DNA of 64,000 nucleotides from Prochlorococcus sp. scB245a_520K10 (lineage in GTDB: Bacteria > Cyanobacteriota > Cyanobacteriia > PCC-6307 > Cyanobiaceae): the NCBI GenBank assembly GCA_000634515.1, contig JFNU01000005.1, forward strand, positions 62,001 to 126,000, given 5' to 3'. Positions within the stretch are counted from its first letter, which is position 1, and each line of letters opens with the position of its first letter. Positions 1-9,896 of the stretch are shown piece after piece. The position numbers were made by a program, and so were the translations under genes. Below the pieces are notes generated by a model. That model ran no database searches. It saw nothing but the letters and a program-made list of their open reading frames with translations, and had not been told where the DNA came from.

Positions 1-420
<420 letters not shown>

Positions 421-545
421 TCAACAACCATACTTTTAAGACCTTAGCAAGTAAACGTACCTAATTTATTGTTTGTTCTGATATTACTTGCGTCTTTAAA
501 CATTTCTAAACCTGTTTGAACAATATGATAAAAATAATTTTTTAA

Positions 546-1238
546 CTAAAACTCAACACATTTTTGTGCTTTTATTCCTTGTTCTTTAAACGGATGTCTA
601 ATTAGGTTCATTTCTGTAACTAAATCAGCATAATTGATAATCGAATCAGATGCCCCCCTTCCGGTTAAAACGACATGGTTATTTCTATTATTTAAACTTT
701 TTAAAAAAGTGATTATTTCCTCTGAGGTAAGATAGCCCAGTTTAGTAGCAATATTAATTTCATCAAGGATGATGAGTTTATAAGATTCATCCTTTATATA
801 TTTTTTAGATAATTGCCATGCTTCTTGAACTAATTTCTCATCCCTAATTCTATCTTGTGTTTCCCAAGTAAATCCCTCTCCTAATGAATGCCAAGATACA
901 CTTGAAGACAAATTTTTAAGTGCTTTTTCTTCTCCAGTGGTCCAGCCACCTTTAATAAATTGAATGATTGCTACTTTATAACCGTGCCCTATCGTCCTTA
1001 AAGCCATTCCTAAAGATGCAGTTGTTTTACCCTTACCATTCCCTGTGAATACAATCAATAATCCTTTTTTTGTTTTTCTAATTTGTAGTCTTTCAGATTG
1101 AATATCTTTTCTTTGCTGCATTCTTTTTTTATATGAGCTCTCATCACTCTCTGGGGATATTTTCCCTCCCATCCCAAGTTCACTAGCTAGATCATCTAGA
1201 TTAAGTATTTTATCTGAAAATAAAGGTTTTTCTTGCAT
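546..1238 (-). CDS. cobO: Cob(I)yrinic acid a,c-diamide adenosyltransferase
   Basis: A CobO/BtuR-type corrinoid adenosyltransferase (230 aa, ATG start). It transfers the 5'-deoxyadenosyl group of ATP to cobalt(I) corrinoid in B12 synthesis. The N-terminal ~60 residues are charged and variable. A P-loop GNGKGKTTASLG lies near residue 66, followed by IGHGYKVAIIQFIKG and the IILDEINIA Walker-B-like segment near residue 157, all hallmarks of the family. It lies 33 bp downstream of the recombinase gene on the same strand and could be co-transcribed, although the functions are unrelated. A role in pseudocobalamin production would follow from what is known of marine picocyanobacteria. Confidence 0.93.
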   Translation of the reverse strand: MQEKPLFSDKILNLDDLASELGMGGKISPESDESSYKKRMQQRKDIQSERLQIRKTKKGLLIVFTGNGKGKTTASLGMALRTIGHGYKVAIIQFIKGGWTTGEEKALKNLSSSVSWHSLGEGFTWETQDRIRDEKLVQEAWQLSKKYIKDESYKLIILDEINIATKLGYLTSEEIITFLKSLNNRNNHVVLTGRGASDSIINYADLVTEMNLIRHPFKEQGIKAQKCVEF

Positions 1239-1271
1239 ATAATTTTAATTTGATTTTTTGATTATAAATCT

Positions 1272-2441
1272 TTAAATATTATTAGCCCGCTTAACTTTCA
1301 GAAGTGCATTATTTACTGCTTTTTGTTGATCTCGTTTTGTAATCCAATGGTGATAAGTTTGGGTATGTAAACTAACTGAATGTCCCATCATTCTGGCAGC
1401 CACAGTATCAGGCAAATCATAAAAAATTGTTCTTACTGCCCACGCATGCCGGAGATCATAAGGTTTTATTTGTAGAGAATAACGCTTAAATTGGTCAGTA
1501 ATTTTTTTCCCAATATTCTGTAAGGTTGTTACTTTTAGGTCTCTATTAATATTTGGTAGTAGGTCTGGATGCTCGCCAAGTTTTGGTAATTCGAACTTTT
1601 CTACCCATTCAGGATGGAAAGGCCAAACTTGATGTTCCCCTGTTTTAGTGGTAGGTAAAACTCTAATGATTTTGTCACCAAAATTTTTGAGAGAACTTAA
1701 ATCACAAAAAAATACTTCATGATTTCTTAATCCATATGTAGCCATCAGAGCAAAAACAAATTTCCAAGATTCGTTTGGTATTTTCTCCCAAAGTTCCTCA
1801 ATTAACTCGTCTGAGGGGAGATCCCTAAAACCTGCTTTATTTAGACCATATCCTTTAGCATTTAATTTCCAATCATCTGGAAGTTTAATTTCCAAAAACT
1901 TAGCCAAAACACTAAGTGAAGTTGCGCATTGTTTTCTACTTCTACTTCCTTCCTTATAACTTTCAAGCGTTTTTTGAAATATTTTTTCTAAATCTAAATT
2001 TTCATTATCATTATAAATATTAAGGATTCTTTTCAGATAGGGTTTGTAAGAACTTCTCCAAGTAGTTTTTCTTGTGCTGTTTAGATATTCACTTTTGCTT
2101 TCTTTAAAAAAAAATTCCTCAAATAGATTCAATTTATTTGAAAATTCAGAATCATTTTTTATCCCCTTTTTTTTAGGAATGCTTATCCAATTAATCCAGT
2201 CAAATTGGTTTAATTCCAGTTGTAAATTAATTAATTGTAATTTTTTTTTAGCCTCCTCTAATCCAGAAATATCAGCCTTTATACCAAGAGATATTCTTTG
2301 AACTTTAAAGTTTTTTTTATCCTCTTTTGAAGGGAGTGAGCCTCTTATATTTAATTTCTCTCCCCTTTTTTCAATTCTAAGCTTGCTGCCTTGAGTAGCA
2401 AATTTATCATTGACATTATTAATTTCCTGAATTACGTTCAT
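1272..2441 (-). CDS. Tyrosine recombinase / phage-integrase family protein
   Basis: A 389-aa tyrosine recombinase. The N-terminal ~200 residues form a Lys-rich region resembling an integrase arm/core-binding domain. The catalytic domain shows Arg239 in YGLRNHE, the box-II Arg331-His332 in PYDLRHAW, His354 in MMGHS and the nucleophile Tyr363 in TQTYHHW. The first position of the HxxR box is Tyr328 rather than His, a substitution tolerated in some family members. The catalytic set looks intact. It is flanked by housekeeping genes (cobO, hemH) with no tRNA, direct-repeat att pair or phage genes, so I infer a resident, domesticated recombinase rather than an active prophage integrase. Target site unknown. 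Confidence 0.88.
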   Translation of the reverse strand: MNVIQEINNVNDKFATQGSKLRIEKRGEKLNIRGSLPSKEDKKNFKVQRISLGIKADISGLEEAKKKLQLINLQLELNQFDWINWISIPKKKGIKNDSEFSNKLNLFEEFFFKESKSEYLNSTRKTTWRSSYKPYLKRILNIYNDNENLDLEKIFQKTLESYKEGSRSRKQCATSLSVLAKFLEIKLPDDWKLNAKGYGLNKAGFRDLPSDELIEELWEKIPNESWKFVFALMATYGLRNHEVFFCDLSSLKNFGDKIIRVLPTTKTGEHQVWPFHPEWVEKFELPKLGEHPDLLPNINRDLKVTTLQNIGKKITDQFKRYSLQIKPYDLRHAWAVRTIFYDLPDTVAARMMGHSVSLHTQTYHHWITKRDQQKAVNNALLKVKRANNI

Positions 2442-2506
2442 TAGCTTATATAATTGACCATATAATGACGTTTTTACTGTTGATTTTCAATCTCCATAAT
2501 CTTTAA

Positions 2507-3682
2507 ATGTATAAAATAGGCGTCTTATTAATGAACTTAGGAGGGCCTGAACGCATTACCGATGTAGGTCCATTTTTATATAATCTTTTTTCTGATCCAG
2601 AGATAATCAGAACCCCTTTTCCTGCTTTTCAAAAGCCTTTAGCTTGGTTAATTAGTACGCTTAGAAGTACTACTTCACAACAGGCTTATCTTTCAATAGG
2701 TGGAGGATCACCAATAAGAAGGATAACAGAACAACAAGCAAGAGAATTGCAATCTAAATTAAGGGATAAAGGGTTAAATGCAACAACATATATAGCAATG
2801 AGGTATTGGCATCCTTTTACTGAATCAGCAATTGCTGATATGAAAGCAGATGGTATAGATCAAATTGTTGTACTGCCTTTGTATCCACACTTTTCTATAA
2901 GTACTAGTGGTTCAAGCTTTAGAGAATTAAAAAAATTGCGAGATTCCGATAAAGATTTTAAAAAAATCCCGATGAGATGTGTAAGAAGTTGGTTCAGTCA
3001 ATCAGGTTATTTAAAGTCAATGGTTGAATTGATTTCTGAACAAATTTCACTTTGTGAATCGCCTCCTAATGCGCATATATTTTTCACTGCTCATGGAGTT
3101 CCTAAGAGTTACGTAGAGGAAGCTGGAGACCCTTATAAACAACAAATCGAAGATTGTTCCTTATTGATAATAAATGAGCTGGAAAAATATTTGGGGCATA
3201 GTAATCCTCATACACTTTCTTATCAAAGTAGAGTTGGTCCAGTTGAATGGTTGAAGCCTTATACAGAAGAAGTGTTAGAAGATCTTGGAAGATCAAATGT
3301 TAACGATTTGATTGTTGTTCCAATAAGTTTCGTTGGGGAGCATATTGAAACTTTGCAAGAAATTGATATTGAATATAAAGAAATAGCTGAAAAAGCAGGG
3401 ATTAAAAACTTTCGAAGAGTAAAGGCTCTAAATACTCATCCTACTTTTATTGAGGGTCTCAGCGATCTCGTGATTTCTTGTTTAGAAGGGCCTCTAGTAA
3501 ATATAGAGGAGGCTTCTCAATTACCTGAAAAAATTAAACTTTATCCCCAAGAGAAATGGCAATGGGGTTGGAATAATAGTTCAGAGGTTTGGAATGGAAG
3601 GGTTGCTATGATTGTCTTTTTGGTACTTTTTATTGAACTTATTTCAGGATCTGGACCATTGCATAGGCTAGGAATTTTATAA
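2507..3682 (+). CDS. hemH: Ferrochelatase with C-terminal CAB-like membrane helix
   Basis: Ferrochelatase inserts Fe2+ into protoporphyrin IX to make heme. The 391-aa product has the N-terminal [11 protein letters not shown] motif, [19 protein letters not shown] around residue 190 with the metal/proton His of AHG, and [13 protein letters not shown] with the [13 protein letters not shown] segment near residue 275. After the ~320-residue catalytic domain comes a linker and a single hydrophobic helix with the ExWNGRVAM chlorophyll a/b-binding (CAB/HLIP) signature at about residues 360-380. This extension is a known feature of cyanobacterial and plastid type-II ferrochelatases. It is divergent from the recombinase gene, with about 65 bp between them. 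Confidence 0.97.
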   Translation: MYKIGVLLMNLGGPERITDVGPFLYNLFSDPEIIRTPFPAFQKPLAWLISTLRSTTSQQAYLSIGGGSPIRRITEQQARELQSKLRDKGLNATTYIAMRYWHPFTESAIADMKADGIDQIVVLPLYPHFSISTSGSSFRELKKLRDSDKDFKKIPMRCVRSWFSQSGYLKSMVELISEQISLCESPPNAHIFFTAHGVPKSYVEEAGDPYKQQIEDCSLLIINELEKYLGHSNPHTLSYQSRVGPVEWLKPYTEEVLEDLGRSNVNDLIVVPISFVGEHIETLQEIDIEYKEIAEKAGIKNFRRVKALNTHPTFIEGLSDLVISCLEGPLVNIEEASQLPEKIKLYPQEKWQWGWNNSSEVWNGRVAMIVFLVLFIELISGSGPLHRLGIL

Positions 3683-3816
3683 AGGTCAATTTATATTTTT
3701 TTAAGAAATTAAAATTTTTTTAAAATTTTTTGAATATTTTTCTGACATTACATTTCTAAATGAGGCAAAAGTTTTTAATTAAGTTTAATATTTATATTAA
3801 ATATTGAATTTCTTTA

Positions 3817-5580
3817 GTGACTCTTACTTCGAGATCCTTATCAAAGGGTAGTTCAAAAAATGAAAATCCTATTTGGATAACAGGTGCAGAGGCACTAATG
3901 GATTCTCTTAAAATTCATGGGGTAAAGGTTATATTTGGATATCCTGGAGGAGCCATACTACCTATTTATGATGCTGTTCATAAAGCAGAACAAGATGGTT
4001 GGTTAAAGCATTACATGGTAAGACACGAACAAGGTGGTTCTCATGCTGCTGATGGGTATGCAAGATCCACTGGAGAAGTGGGAGTTTGTTTTGGAACTTC
4101 AGGCCCAGGCGCAACAAATTTAGTAACGGGAATTGCTACTGCTCAAATGGATTCAGTACCTCTTGTTGTTGTTACTGGTCAAGTCCCAAGACCTGCTATA
4201 GGTACAGATGCCTTTCAAGAAACTGATATTTTTGGAATAACTCTTCCAATAGTTAAACATTCATGGGTGATAAGAAATCCTTCAGATATCGCGAAAGTAG
4301 TTTCAGAAGCTTTTTTTATTGCATCTTCTGGAAGACCAGGGCCTGTTTTAATTGATATACCGAAGGATGTTGGCCAAGAATTCTTTAATTACCAAAGAGT
4401 TTTGCCTGGTGAGATTATTCCTAAAGGATTTAAAAGAAACGGAGACATTAATGATTTTGATATAAAAAAAGCTATTAAATTAATAGAGGAGTCTGAAAGA
4501 CCTCTTCTTTATGTTGGCGGTGGGGCAATATCTTCAGGGGCTCATGAAGAGATAAGAACTTTGGCAAAAAATTATCAAATACCTGTTACAACTACCTTAA
4601 TGGGGAAAGGTGCTTTTGATGAAAAAGATAATTTATCAGTCGGAATGTTAGGAATGCATGGAACTGCTTATGCAAACTTTGCAGTTACAGAATGTGATCT
4701 TTTAATAGCTATAGGAGCTAGATTTGATGATAGAGTTACAGGTAAATTAGACACTTTTGCTCCTGATGCAAAGGTTATTCATATAGATATTGATCCAGCA
4801 GAAGTTAATAAAAATAGGCGTGTAGATGTTGCAATTGTCTCTGACGTGTCAAAAGCTGTTCGCAAAATTAATCAAAAATCTACAAACAATGAAGTTGTCT
4901 CTCAAACGAAAAACTGGTTAGAAAAAATTGATTTTTGGAAAAATAAACATCCTTTGTATGTCCCGCCTAACGAAGGAGAAATTTATCCTCAGGAAGTTCT
5001 TTTGAAAGTTAGAGATCTTTCCCCAGAAGCCTATATAACAACAGATGTAGGTCAACATCAAATGTGGGCCGCTCAATATCTCAGGAATTCCCCCAGAAAA
5101 TGGATAAGTAGTGCAGGCCTAGGAACTATGGGTTTTGGGCTGCCAGCGGCAATTGGAGTCAAGGCGGCCTTACCTGATTCAGAAGTGATTTGCATAGCCG
5201 GAGATGCTAGTGTCTTAATGAATATTCAAGAATTAGGAACTTTATCTCAATATGGTTTGAAGGTGAAATTGATCATCATTAATAATCGCTGGCAAGGGAT
5301 GGTAAGGCAATGGCAAGAAAGTTTCTACAACGAAAGGTATTCCTCCTCCGATATGAGTTGTGGAGAACCTGATTTTGTAAAACTTGCGGAGTCTTTCGGA
5401 GTCAAAGGGTACTTAATATCTGATAGAGAAAAACTATTGGATGAATTACAAAATGCACTTAATTATGATGGACCTGCCTTGATTAATATTCTTGTTAGAA
5501 GAGGTGAAAATTGCTATCCAATGGTACCTCCTGGAAAAAGTAATGCTCAAATGGTTGGATATGTTAATTGTAAAGACTAA
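3817..5580 (+). CDS. ilvB: Acetolactate synthase, catalytic large subunit
   Basis: Catalyses the first common step of branched-chain amino-acid synthesis (2 pyruvate to acetolactate), using TPP, FAD and Mg2+. It is 587 aa with a GTG start. Visible features are the catalytic-Glu segment [16 protein letters not shown] near residue 70, the FAD-domain [11 protein letters not shown] motif near residue 310, and the C-terminal TPP-binding motif beginning GDASVLMN and ending [14 protein letters not shown]. Length is typical of bacterial IlvB/IlvI. The regulatory subunit (ilvH/ilvN) is not adjacent. The gene stands alone, with an AT-rich 134-bp gap after hemH. Confidence 0.97.
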   Translation: MTLTSRSLSKGSSKNENPIWITGAEALMDSLKIHGVKVIFGYPGGAILPIYDAVHKAEQDGWLKHYMVRHEQGGSHAADGYARSTGEVGVCFGTSGPGATNLVTGIATAQMDSVPLVVVTGQVPRPAIGTDAFQETDIFGITLPIVKHSWVIRNPSDIAKVVSEAFFIASSGRPGPVLIDIPKDVGQEFFNYQRVLPGEIIPKGFKRNGDINDFDIKKAIKLIEESERPLLYVGGGAISSGAHEEIRTLAKNYQIPVTTTLMGKGAFDEKDNLSVGMLGMHGTAYANFAVTECDLLIAIGARFDDRVTGKLDTFAPDAKVIHIDIDPAEVNKNRRVDVAIVSDVSKAVRKINQKSTNNEVVSQTKNWLEKIDFWKNKHPLYVPPNEGEIYPQEVLLKVRDLSPEAYITTDVGQHQMWAAQYLRNSPRKWISSAGLGTMGFGLPAAIGVKAALPDSEVICIAGDASVLMNIQELGTLSQYGLKVKLIIINNRWQGMVRQWQESFYNERYSSSDMSCGEPDFVKLAESFGVKGYLISDREKLLDELQNALNYDGPALINILVRRGENCYPMVPPGKSNAQMVGYVNCKD

Positions 5581-5645
5581 TTTTTTTTAATTCGTCATTT
5601 TAAAAAATTGACTTTAAGATAATTTAAAAAATAGAGATTGCTGAA

Positions 5646-5996
5646 TTGAAAAAATTATCAAAAATTTTAATTTTAGTCTGCTTGATTTTTCTTAATCCTT
5701 TAACAGTTAACTCGGCTGAAATTCTTCAAATTAAAAGCTCAAATACTATTTTGGTGGGGGATCAAAATAGGAATTTAACCATTGGATTATTTTGTGTAGA
5801 TGTAAATGAAAATGATGAGTTTGAAGCAACTAATTTACTAAAGAGTGAATTTCCAAGGGGAAGCAAAGTAAAAATAAAACCTTTTGGTTTTAAAGAAAAT
5901 TTACTGCAAGCCAAGGTTTTTAATATTAAAGGTACTAAGGAGATGACCGAAATATTAGTTACCAAAGACTTAGCCAGTGAAATTTGTCCGAATTAA
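5646..5996 (+). CDS. Small secreted protein, SNase-like fold suspected
   Basis: A 116-aa protein from a TTG start. Residues 1-24 form a clear Sec signal peptide (KKLSKILIL, hydrophobic core, NSA-AE cleavage). The mature ~92 residues are beta-rich. The order EILQIKSSNTILV, NLTIGLFCVDVNEND, FEATNLLKS, GSKVKIKPFG, NLLQAKVF, TEILVTKDLAS resembles the staphylococcal-nuclease OB fold. I do not see the catalytic Arg and Glu residues, so nuclease activity is doubtful. The fold assignment is an inference; otherwise this is a conserved-hypothetical exported protein. Its end lies 6 bp from the convergent pgeF-like gene. Confidence 0.7.
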   Translation: MKKLSKILILVCLIFLNPLTVNSAEILQIKSSNTILVGDQNRNLTIGLFCVDVNENDEFEATNLLKSEFPRGSKVKIKPFGFKENLLQAKVFNIKGTKEMTEILVTKDLASEICPN

Positions 5997-6002
5997 CTAT
6001 TT

Positions 6003-6785
6003 CTAAGAGCAAATAAAATTCCATTGCCTCAAGATTGTTTTGTTCCTTCTCCAGGAATTAAATTCATTTTTTAATTTGTATGTGCATAAATTTGAGACGT
6101 CTATATTTGTATTTGGGATGTTCTCACTTAAAAGTTGTCTATATGCAGATCTTTTTAGATCAAGTTGATTAAAGTTTTGCTTTTCCAAGTGATTTGAATC
6201 ACTAAAACAATGATCTTTTTCAGTTTTAGTCAAATTGATCGTTATTTTTTTGTTTTCGACCTTTCTATAAAATTCTTTGAGTGTCATTTTATCAACAAGA
6301 TAATGTTCCTTCGATATTGATGGCCCTATTGCAACAAGTAAGTCATTTCTAGATGTCCCTAAATTATCAAAAAAATTAACCATATTGTTGATAATTTTTT
6401 TTTCTAAACCTTTTCTTCCACAATGCAAGGCTGCGACATTTCTTGTCCTTTTATCTGCAAAAAATATTGGCATGCAATCAGCTGTGTAAACCCATAAGTT
6501 TTGATTGCATTTATTACCAAAAAGACCATCTGCATCAGTATTACTCCCTTCTTGCGATTGTGAACCAAAAACTATCACATTGCTGTGAATTTGATTAGCA
6601 ACACAATTTATGTAATTTTTATTAAAGTGATGTCCTAATAATTGAAGAATTTTATAAGAGCTAGACTTAGTAAAAAATGCATGTTTGAAATTACATTGAC
6701 TAAGGATAGGTGATGAATAATACTCAAATTTTTTTTTTTTAATAAAAATTTCACCTTTTGTGAAATAGATTTCTTTGTAAGGAAT
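6003..6785 (-). CDS. pgeF: YfiH/PgeF multicopper-oxidase-like (laccase domain) protein, AUU start
   Basis: A laccase-domain (DUF152/YfiH, PgeF purine-nucleoside/peptidoglycan-editing) protein. Conserved motifs are TADCMPIFFAD, the HCGRKGL zinc-site segment and AIGPSIS; the DVSNLCT segment follows near the C-terminus. The first conventional start is a GTG at 6578, which would give only 191 aa and remove the family N-terminus. The same frame is open upstream to a stop at about 6800 and encodes family-like sequence (HAFFTKSS, VANQIHSNVIVFG). That stretch has no ATG, GTG, TTG or CTG. An ATT at 6785-6783 follows a strong TAAGGAG (6800-6794) with 8-nt spacing and yields 260 aa, the normal family length. 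I therefore infer an AUU start. A poly-A12 run within this part (6728-6739) makes a sequence error or frameshift the alternative. Confidence 0.82.
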   Translation of the reverse strand: MPYKEIYFTKGEIFIKKKKFEYYSSPILSQCNFKHAFFTKSSSYKILQLLGHHFNKNYINCVANQIHSNVIVFGSQSQEGSNTDADGLFGNKCNQNLWVYTADCMPIFFADKRTRNVAALHCGRKGLEKKIINNMVNFFDNLGTSRNDLLVAIGPSISKEHYLVDKMTLKEFYRKVENKKITINLTKTEKDHCFSDSNHLEKQNFNQLDLKRSAYRQLLSENIPNTNIDVSNLCTYKLKNEFNSWRRNKTILRQWNFICS

Positions 6786-6807
6786 AGTTCCTGCTCCTTA
6801 AATGAAT

Positions 6808-7713
6808 TTATGAAATTAATTCAATATCTCTCAAGATCCAGAATCCTGCAAATTTTTCGATGTATGGCGTTGATTGTATGGAAATAAATTGATAACCAAA
6901 AGAATTTTTTTTATTCTCTAAAAACTTTGTACTTAAAATGTTAGCATCTTTTTCTGGTAAATCTGTTACCAGCCACTTGTCGTCTTCTGAAGCGTCGAGA
7001 ATGAGTTGGTTCTTACTTATAGTTAATTTAATAGGTTCTAAACAACTGAACCATGCAGAAAGTGCTAAAGATCTATCTTTACTAAAAAGTCTTAATCCTG
7101 GAACTAGATAACTATCATCTAAATCTTGCTGAATTGGGAAAATATCTCCAAATTCCATAGGCCAATTTTCCGCAGATTTTAATTCGCCAATTGATATTTC
7201 AGAGATAGTTAAAGCATCACCCCTCACTGCTTCTGGTAGAGGTTTAGGGGAAGTTTCCATTTTGGAAGTAAAAGTAGGAGCTAGTACCCCTCTTACATAA
7301 CCTTTTTCCTTTGGATAAATCTCTTTTTCAAGAAATTCGATTCTATCGAATAAATTATAAGTTCTTCTACTTACAAGAGCCTCAATACTTGAAGCCTCCA
7401 GTGATTTCTTAATGATGGATTTCATTGACGATCTCCAAAATCTAATAACTGAAGGTTTTGCCCATCCTTCTTTTTTTGCATCATTAATTGCTTCATTTAG
7501 TGACTTTGTAAGCCACACTGAATTAACTTCATTGGCAGGGCATTTTTTATTCCAAAGAAAAATATCTTTCGTCTTATAACTTCTTGTAGAGCAAATAATT
7601 AACTCCCATCTTTTTTTTCCATTTGATTCAATAATTGGTCTTGAGTAAAAGTCTAATTCCCAATCTGAAATTTTTAATTCAATACTTGGTTCTGTTTTAT
7701 TATTAATGTTCAT
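6808..7713 (-). CDS. Tab2/Atab2 family RNA-binding protein
   Basis: A 301-aa member of the Tab2/Atab2 (DUF1092) family, recognised from WELDFYSRPIIESNGKKRWELIIC at the N-terminus and the conserved C-terminal GFWILRDIELIS. In algae and plants, Tab2 binds the psaB 5' leader and promotes translation of photosystem I/II proteins. In cyanobacteria the role is less defined. Its ATG overlaps the stop of the upstream S1-domain gene by 4 nt (ATGA), indicating translational coupling of two RNA-binding proteins. No membrane segments or signal peptide are seen. Confidence 0.88.
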   Translation of the reverse strand: MNINNKTEPSIELKISDWELDFYSRPIIESNGKKRWELIICSTRSYKTKDIFLWNKKCPANEVNSVWLTKSLNEAINDAKKEGWAKPSVIRFWRSSMKSIIKKSLEASSIEALVSRRTYNLFDRIEFLEKEIYPKEKGYVRGVLAPTFTSKMETSPKPLPEAVRGDALTISEISIGELKSAENWPMEFGDIFPIQQDLDDSYLVPGLRLFSKDRSLALSAWFSCLEPIKLTISKNQLILDASEDDKWLVTDLPEKDANILSTKFLENKKNSFGYQFISIQSTPYIEKFAGFWILRDIELIS

Positions 7714-8924
7714 TTATCTTCTTTTTTTTTATCGAAGAGTGCTTTAGTTTTTAGTGCTCTCTCTGTAGCTTCTTGCATAACTTTTTGCTTATCAATAATT
7801 AATTCTCCCGCAGAGTTCTCTAAGAGTGCTGTATTGAGACCAATGCGCCCTTTTTCAAGGTCAATTTCAGATATTAAAGCTTTTATAATTTCCCCTTCTC
7901 TAAAAATTTCTCGTAAAGAACGAATAGAACCATTTGTTAGTGAGGATTGATGAAGAAGTCCACTGGCTCCACCCAAATCAATAAAGAAGCCATATGGTTT
8001 TACTGCTAAAACTTCTCCTTCAATTAATTGCCCCAATTCTAGACTTGTAAGTTTAGAGACTAATGATGCTTTCTTTTCAGAGAGAACTAATTTTCTGGAT
8101 TCTGGATTCACCTCAAGAAAGGCTACTTTCAAAGTTTTGCCAACAAAAGATTGATGATCTTGACCATTTTCAAGTTGGGATCTTGGGATAAAGCCTCTCA
8201 ATCCATCTACATCACACGTAAGCCCACCTCTGTTAAATCCATTTATTAAAACGTCAATTAATTCTCCATTTATTGCAGAACTTGATACTTTCTCCCAACT
8301 TTGTCTGAGAATTAATGCCCGAGCGCTCACTGTTACCATTCCATCAGCATTTTGTTCTTTGATAACCAAAACTTCTATTTCATGGCCTATGGAAAATTTT
8401 TCTTTAAAGTTAGTTATGACGCCCAACCCACTTTCTTTTTTTGGCATATAACCAGGTGCTTTCCCACCAATGTCAACATATAGTCCATCACTTTCTATTG
8501 CGATAACTTTCCCTGAAATTGTTTCTCCAGTAGCCCCAATTGGCTCATTTGCATTTAAAGCCTCCAAAAAAGCACTTTCATCAAAATCGAATTCATCAAC
8601 TGTTCTTTCTAATTGAAAATCTTTGTTTTGCTCAGAAAAATTAAGGGGTCTATTTAAATCTTGTTGAGAACTATCAAAAGAGTTGGTGTTTTCATTTCTG
8701 TCCTTAATTTCTGTTACTGATTCATCTTTAAAAATTTGAGGTTTGATTGCAATATTTTCTTTTTTAATTTCTTCTTGCGAATTGGGTTGCTCATTCTGTA
8801 TTTCTTGAGATTTTTTTTGAGTATCTTTCTTGCTAAGGTGAAGTACCTGAAGAGGTTTTTTTAAATCCTTTTTATAGCCCTTTGGTTGGATGTTATCTTG
8901 GGCATTTTTATTACTGACTCCCAT
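7710..8924 (-). CDS. S1 RNA-binding domain protein, ribosomal protein S1 homolog
   Basis: 404 aa. The N-terminal ~120 residues are low-complexity, rich in Lys, Gln and Asn, and probably disordered. Three S1/OB-fold repeats follow: one from GETISGKVIAIESDGLYVDIGGKAPGY (about 131-200), a second around GLTCDVDGLRGFIPRSQ (about 215-280), and a third from GQLIEGEVLAVKPYGFFIDLGGASG (about 295-365). This architecture fits the second cyanobacterial S1-like protein (Rps1b/Nbp1 type), which binds mRNA leaders rather than forming the full S1. It is co-transcribed and overlapping with the Tab2-like gene, so a joint role in photosynthetic mRNA translation is inferred. Confidence 0.88.
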   Translation of the reverse strand: MGVSNKNAQDNIQPKGYKKDLKKPLQVLHLSKKDTQKKSQEIQNEQPNSQEEIKKENIAIKPQIFKDESVTEIKDRNENTNSFDSSQQDLNRPLNFSEQNKDFQLERTVDEFDFDESAFLEALNANEPIGATGETISGKVIAIESDGLYVDIGGKAPGYMPKKESGLGVITNFKEKFSIGHEIEVLVIKEQNADGMVTVSARALILRQSWEKVSSSAINGELIDVLINGFNRGGLTCDVDGLRGFIPRSQLENGQDHQSFVGKTLKVAFLEVNPESRKLVLSEKKASLVSKLTSLELGQLIEGEVLAVKPYGFFIDLGGASGLLHQSSLTNGSIRSLREIFREGEIIKALISEIDLEKGRIGLNTALLENSAGELIIDKQKVMQEATERALKTKALFDKKKEDK

Positions 8925-8990
8925 CGTAGGTAAAATAAGAATAATTAATTATTAACATACTCTAAATGTTAGTACTCGAAATTAAAATTA

Positions 8991-9785
8991 ATGAACTTTA
9001 AACCAATACCTAATAAATTTGAATATTTAAATTGGCAAGAAATCGAAAGTATTGCAAAAGACAAAAGATCAACCGTGATTTGGCCATTCGGAGCTGTTGA
9101 GCAACACGGGCCACACTTGCCTCTTGCTACAGATAGTATTTTTGTTGATGAAATCATTAGCGAAGTTTTTAAATTATTCTCTTCCGATATTCCATTAAAA
9201 AAACTTCCAACTCAATACATTGGGTTTTCTCCAGAACATAAGGGTTTTACTGGGACAATTTCACTTTCTTCAAATTTAATAACCTCAATGATTAAGGAAG
9301 TCGGAGGTCAATTATCTGAAATGGGTTTTAAAAGATTGATATTGATTAATGGACATGGAGGTCAAATCTCACTATTAAATACAGCGGCAAGAGAGCTAAG
9401 AAGTTTTGCACCTGGGATGGCAGTTTTCCCTTGTTTCTTATGGAGTGGAGTTAATGGGTTAAGTGATTTGTTAACAAAAACTGAGATCGAGAATGGGCTT
9501 CATGCTTCTTTAGCTGAAACAAGTTTGATGCTTGCTTTAAAACCAGAATTAGTAGGTGATGAACGTCCAAATGAGGTTATTAAAGGGCAGATCCCAGAAG
9601 GTTGGAGTCTTGAGGGAAATGCTCCTACTGCTTGGCTTACTGATGACTTCAGTAAATCAGGCGTTATAGGGGATAGCAGAGGAGCAAATGAGTCTTTAGG
9701 AAAAAATTTAAAGGAATTATTGATTAATCATTGGTTCAAATTGATAATGAATCTGATGGAATCAGATTGGCCAAACAATTATTAA
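8991..9785 (+). CDS. Creatininase/creatinine amidohydrolase family protein
   Basis: A 264-aa creatininase-fold metal hydrolase. The family signature WPFGAVEQHGPHLPLATDS at about residues 30-49 supplies metal ligands (Glu, His, Asp). INGHGGQ near residue 119 and SLAETSLMLAL near residue 180 supply the remaining site. Related proteins act on creatinine or formamides in other pathways (for example, FAPy and mycofactocin enzymes). The true substrate here is unknown. It is divergent from the S1-domain gene, about 66 bp apart, and upstream of the hydrocarbon genes. Confidence 0.88.
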   Translation: MNFKPIPNKFEYLNWQEIESIAKDKRSTVIWPFGAVEQHGPHLPLATDSIFVDEIISEVFKLFSSDIPLKKLPTQYIGFSPEHKGFTGTISLSSNLITSMIKEVGGQLSEMGFKRLILINGHGGQISLLNTAARELRSFAPGMAVFPCFLWSGVNGLSDLLTKTEIENGLHASLAETSLMLALKPELVGDERPNEVIKGQIPEGWSLEGNAPTAWLTDDFSKSGVIGDSRGANESLGKNLKELLINHWFKLIMNLMESDWPNNY

Positions 9786-9851
9786 ATAAATTTAAGTAAA
9801 AAATGTGACTTAACAATTGAAACTATTTTCATGATATTTAAATAAACTCAC

Positions 9852-9857
9852 TATAAT
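9852..9857 (+). promoter_or_regulatory. Candidate -10 box for ado
   Basis: A perfect TATAAT lies at 9852-9857 in the gap between the creatininase gene and ado. Transcription starting about 7 nt downstream would begin just before the ATG at 9870, leaving almost no leader. This supports translation from the later ATG at 9897. No good -35 hexamer is seen at the expected distance, as is common in Prochlorococcus. Confidence 0.5.
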
Positions 9858-9896
9858 CATGTAATATTCATGCATAATGAGCTAAAGATTACTGAC

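Noticed and set aside
1272..2441. Prophage or integrated element marked by the recombinase
   Set aside because: Flanking genes are housekeeping; there are no phage genes, att repeats or tRNA near it.
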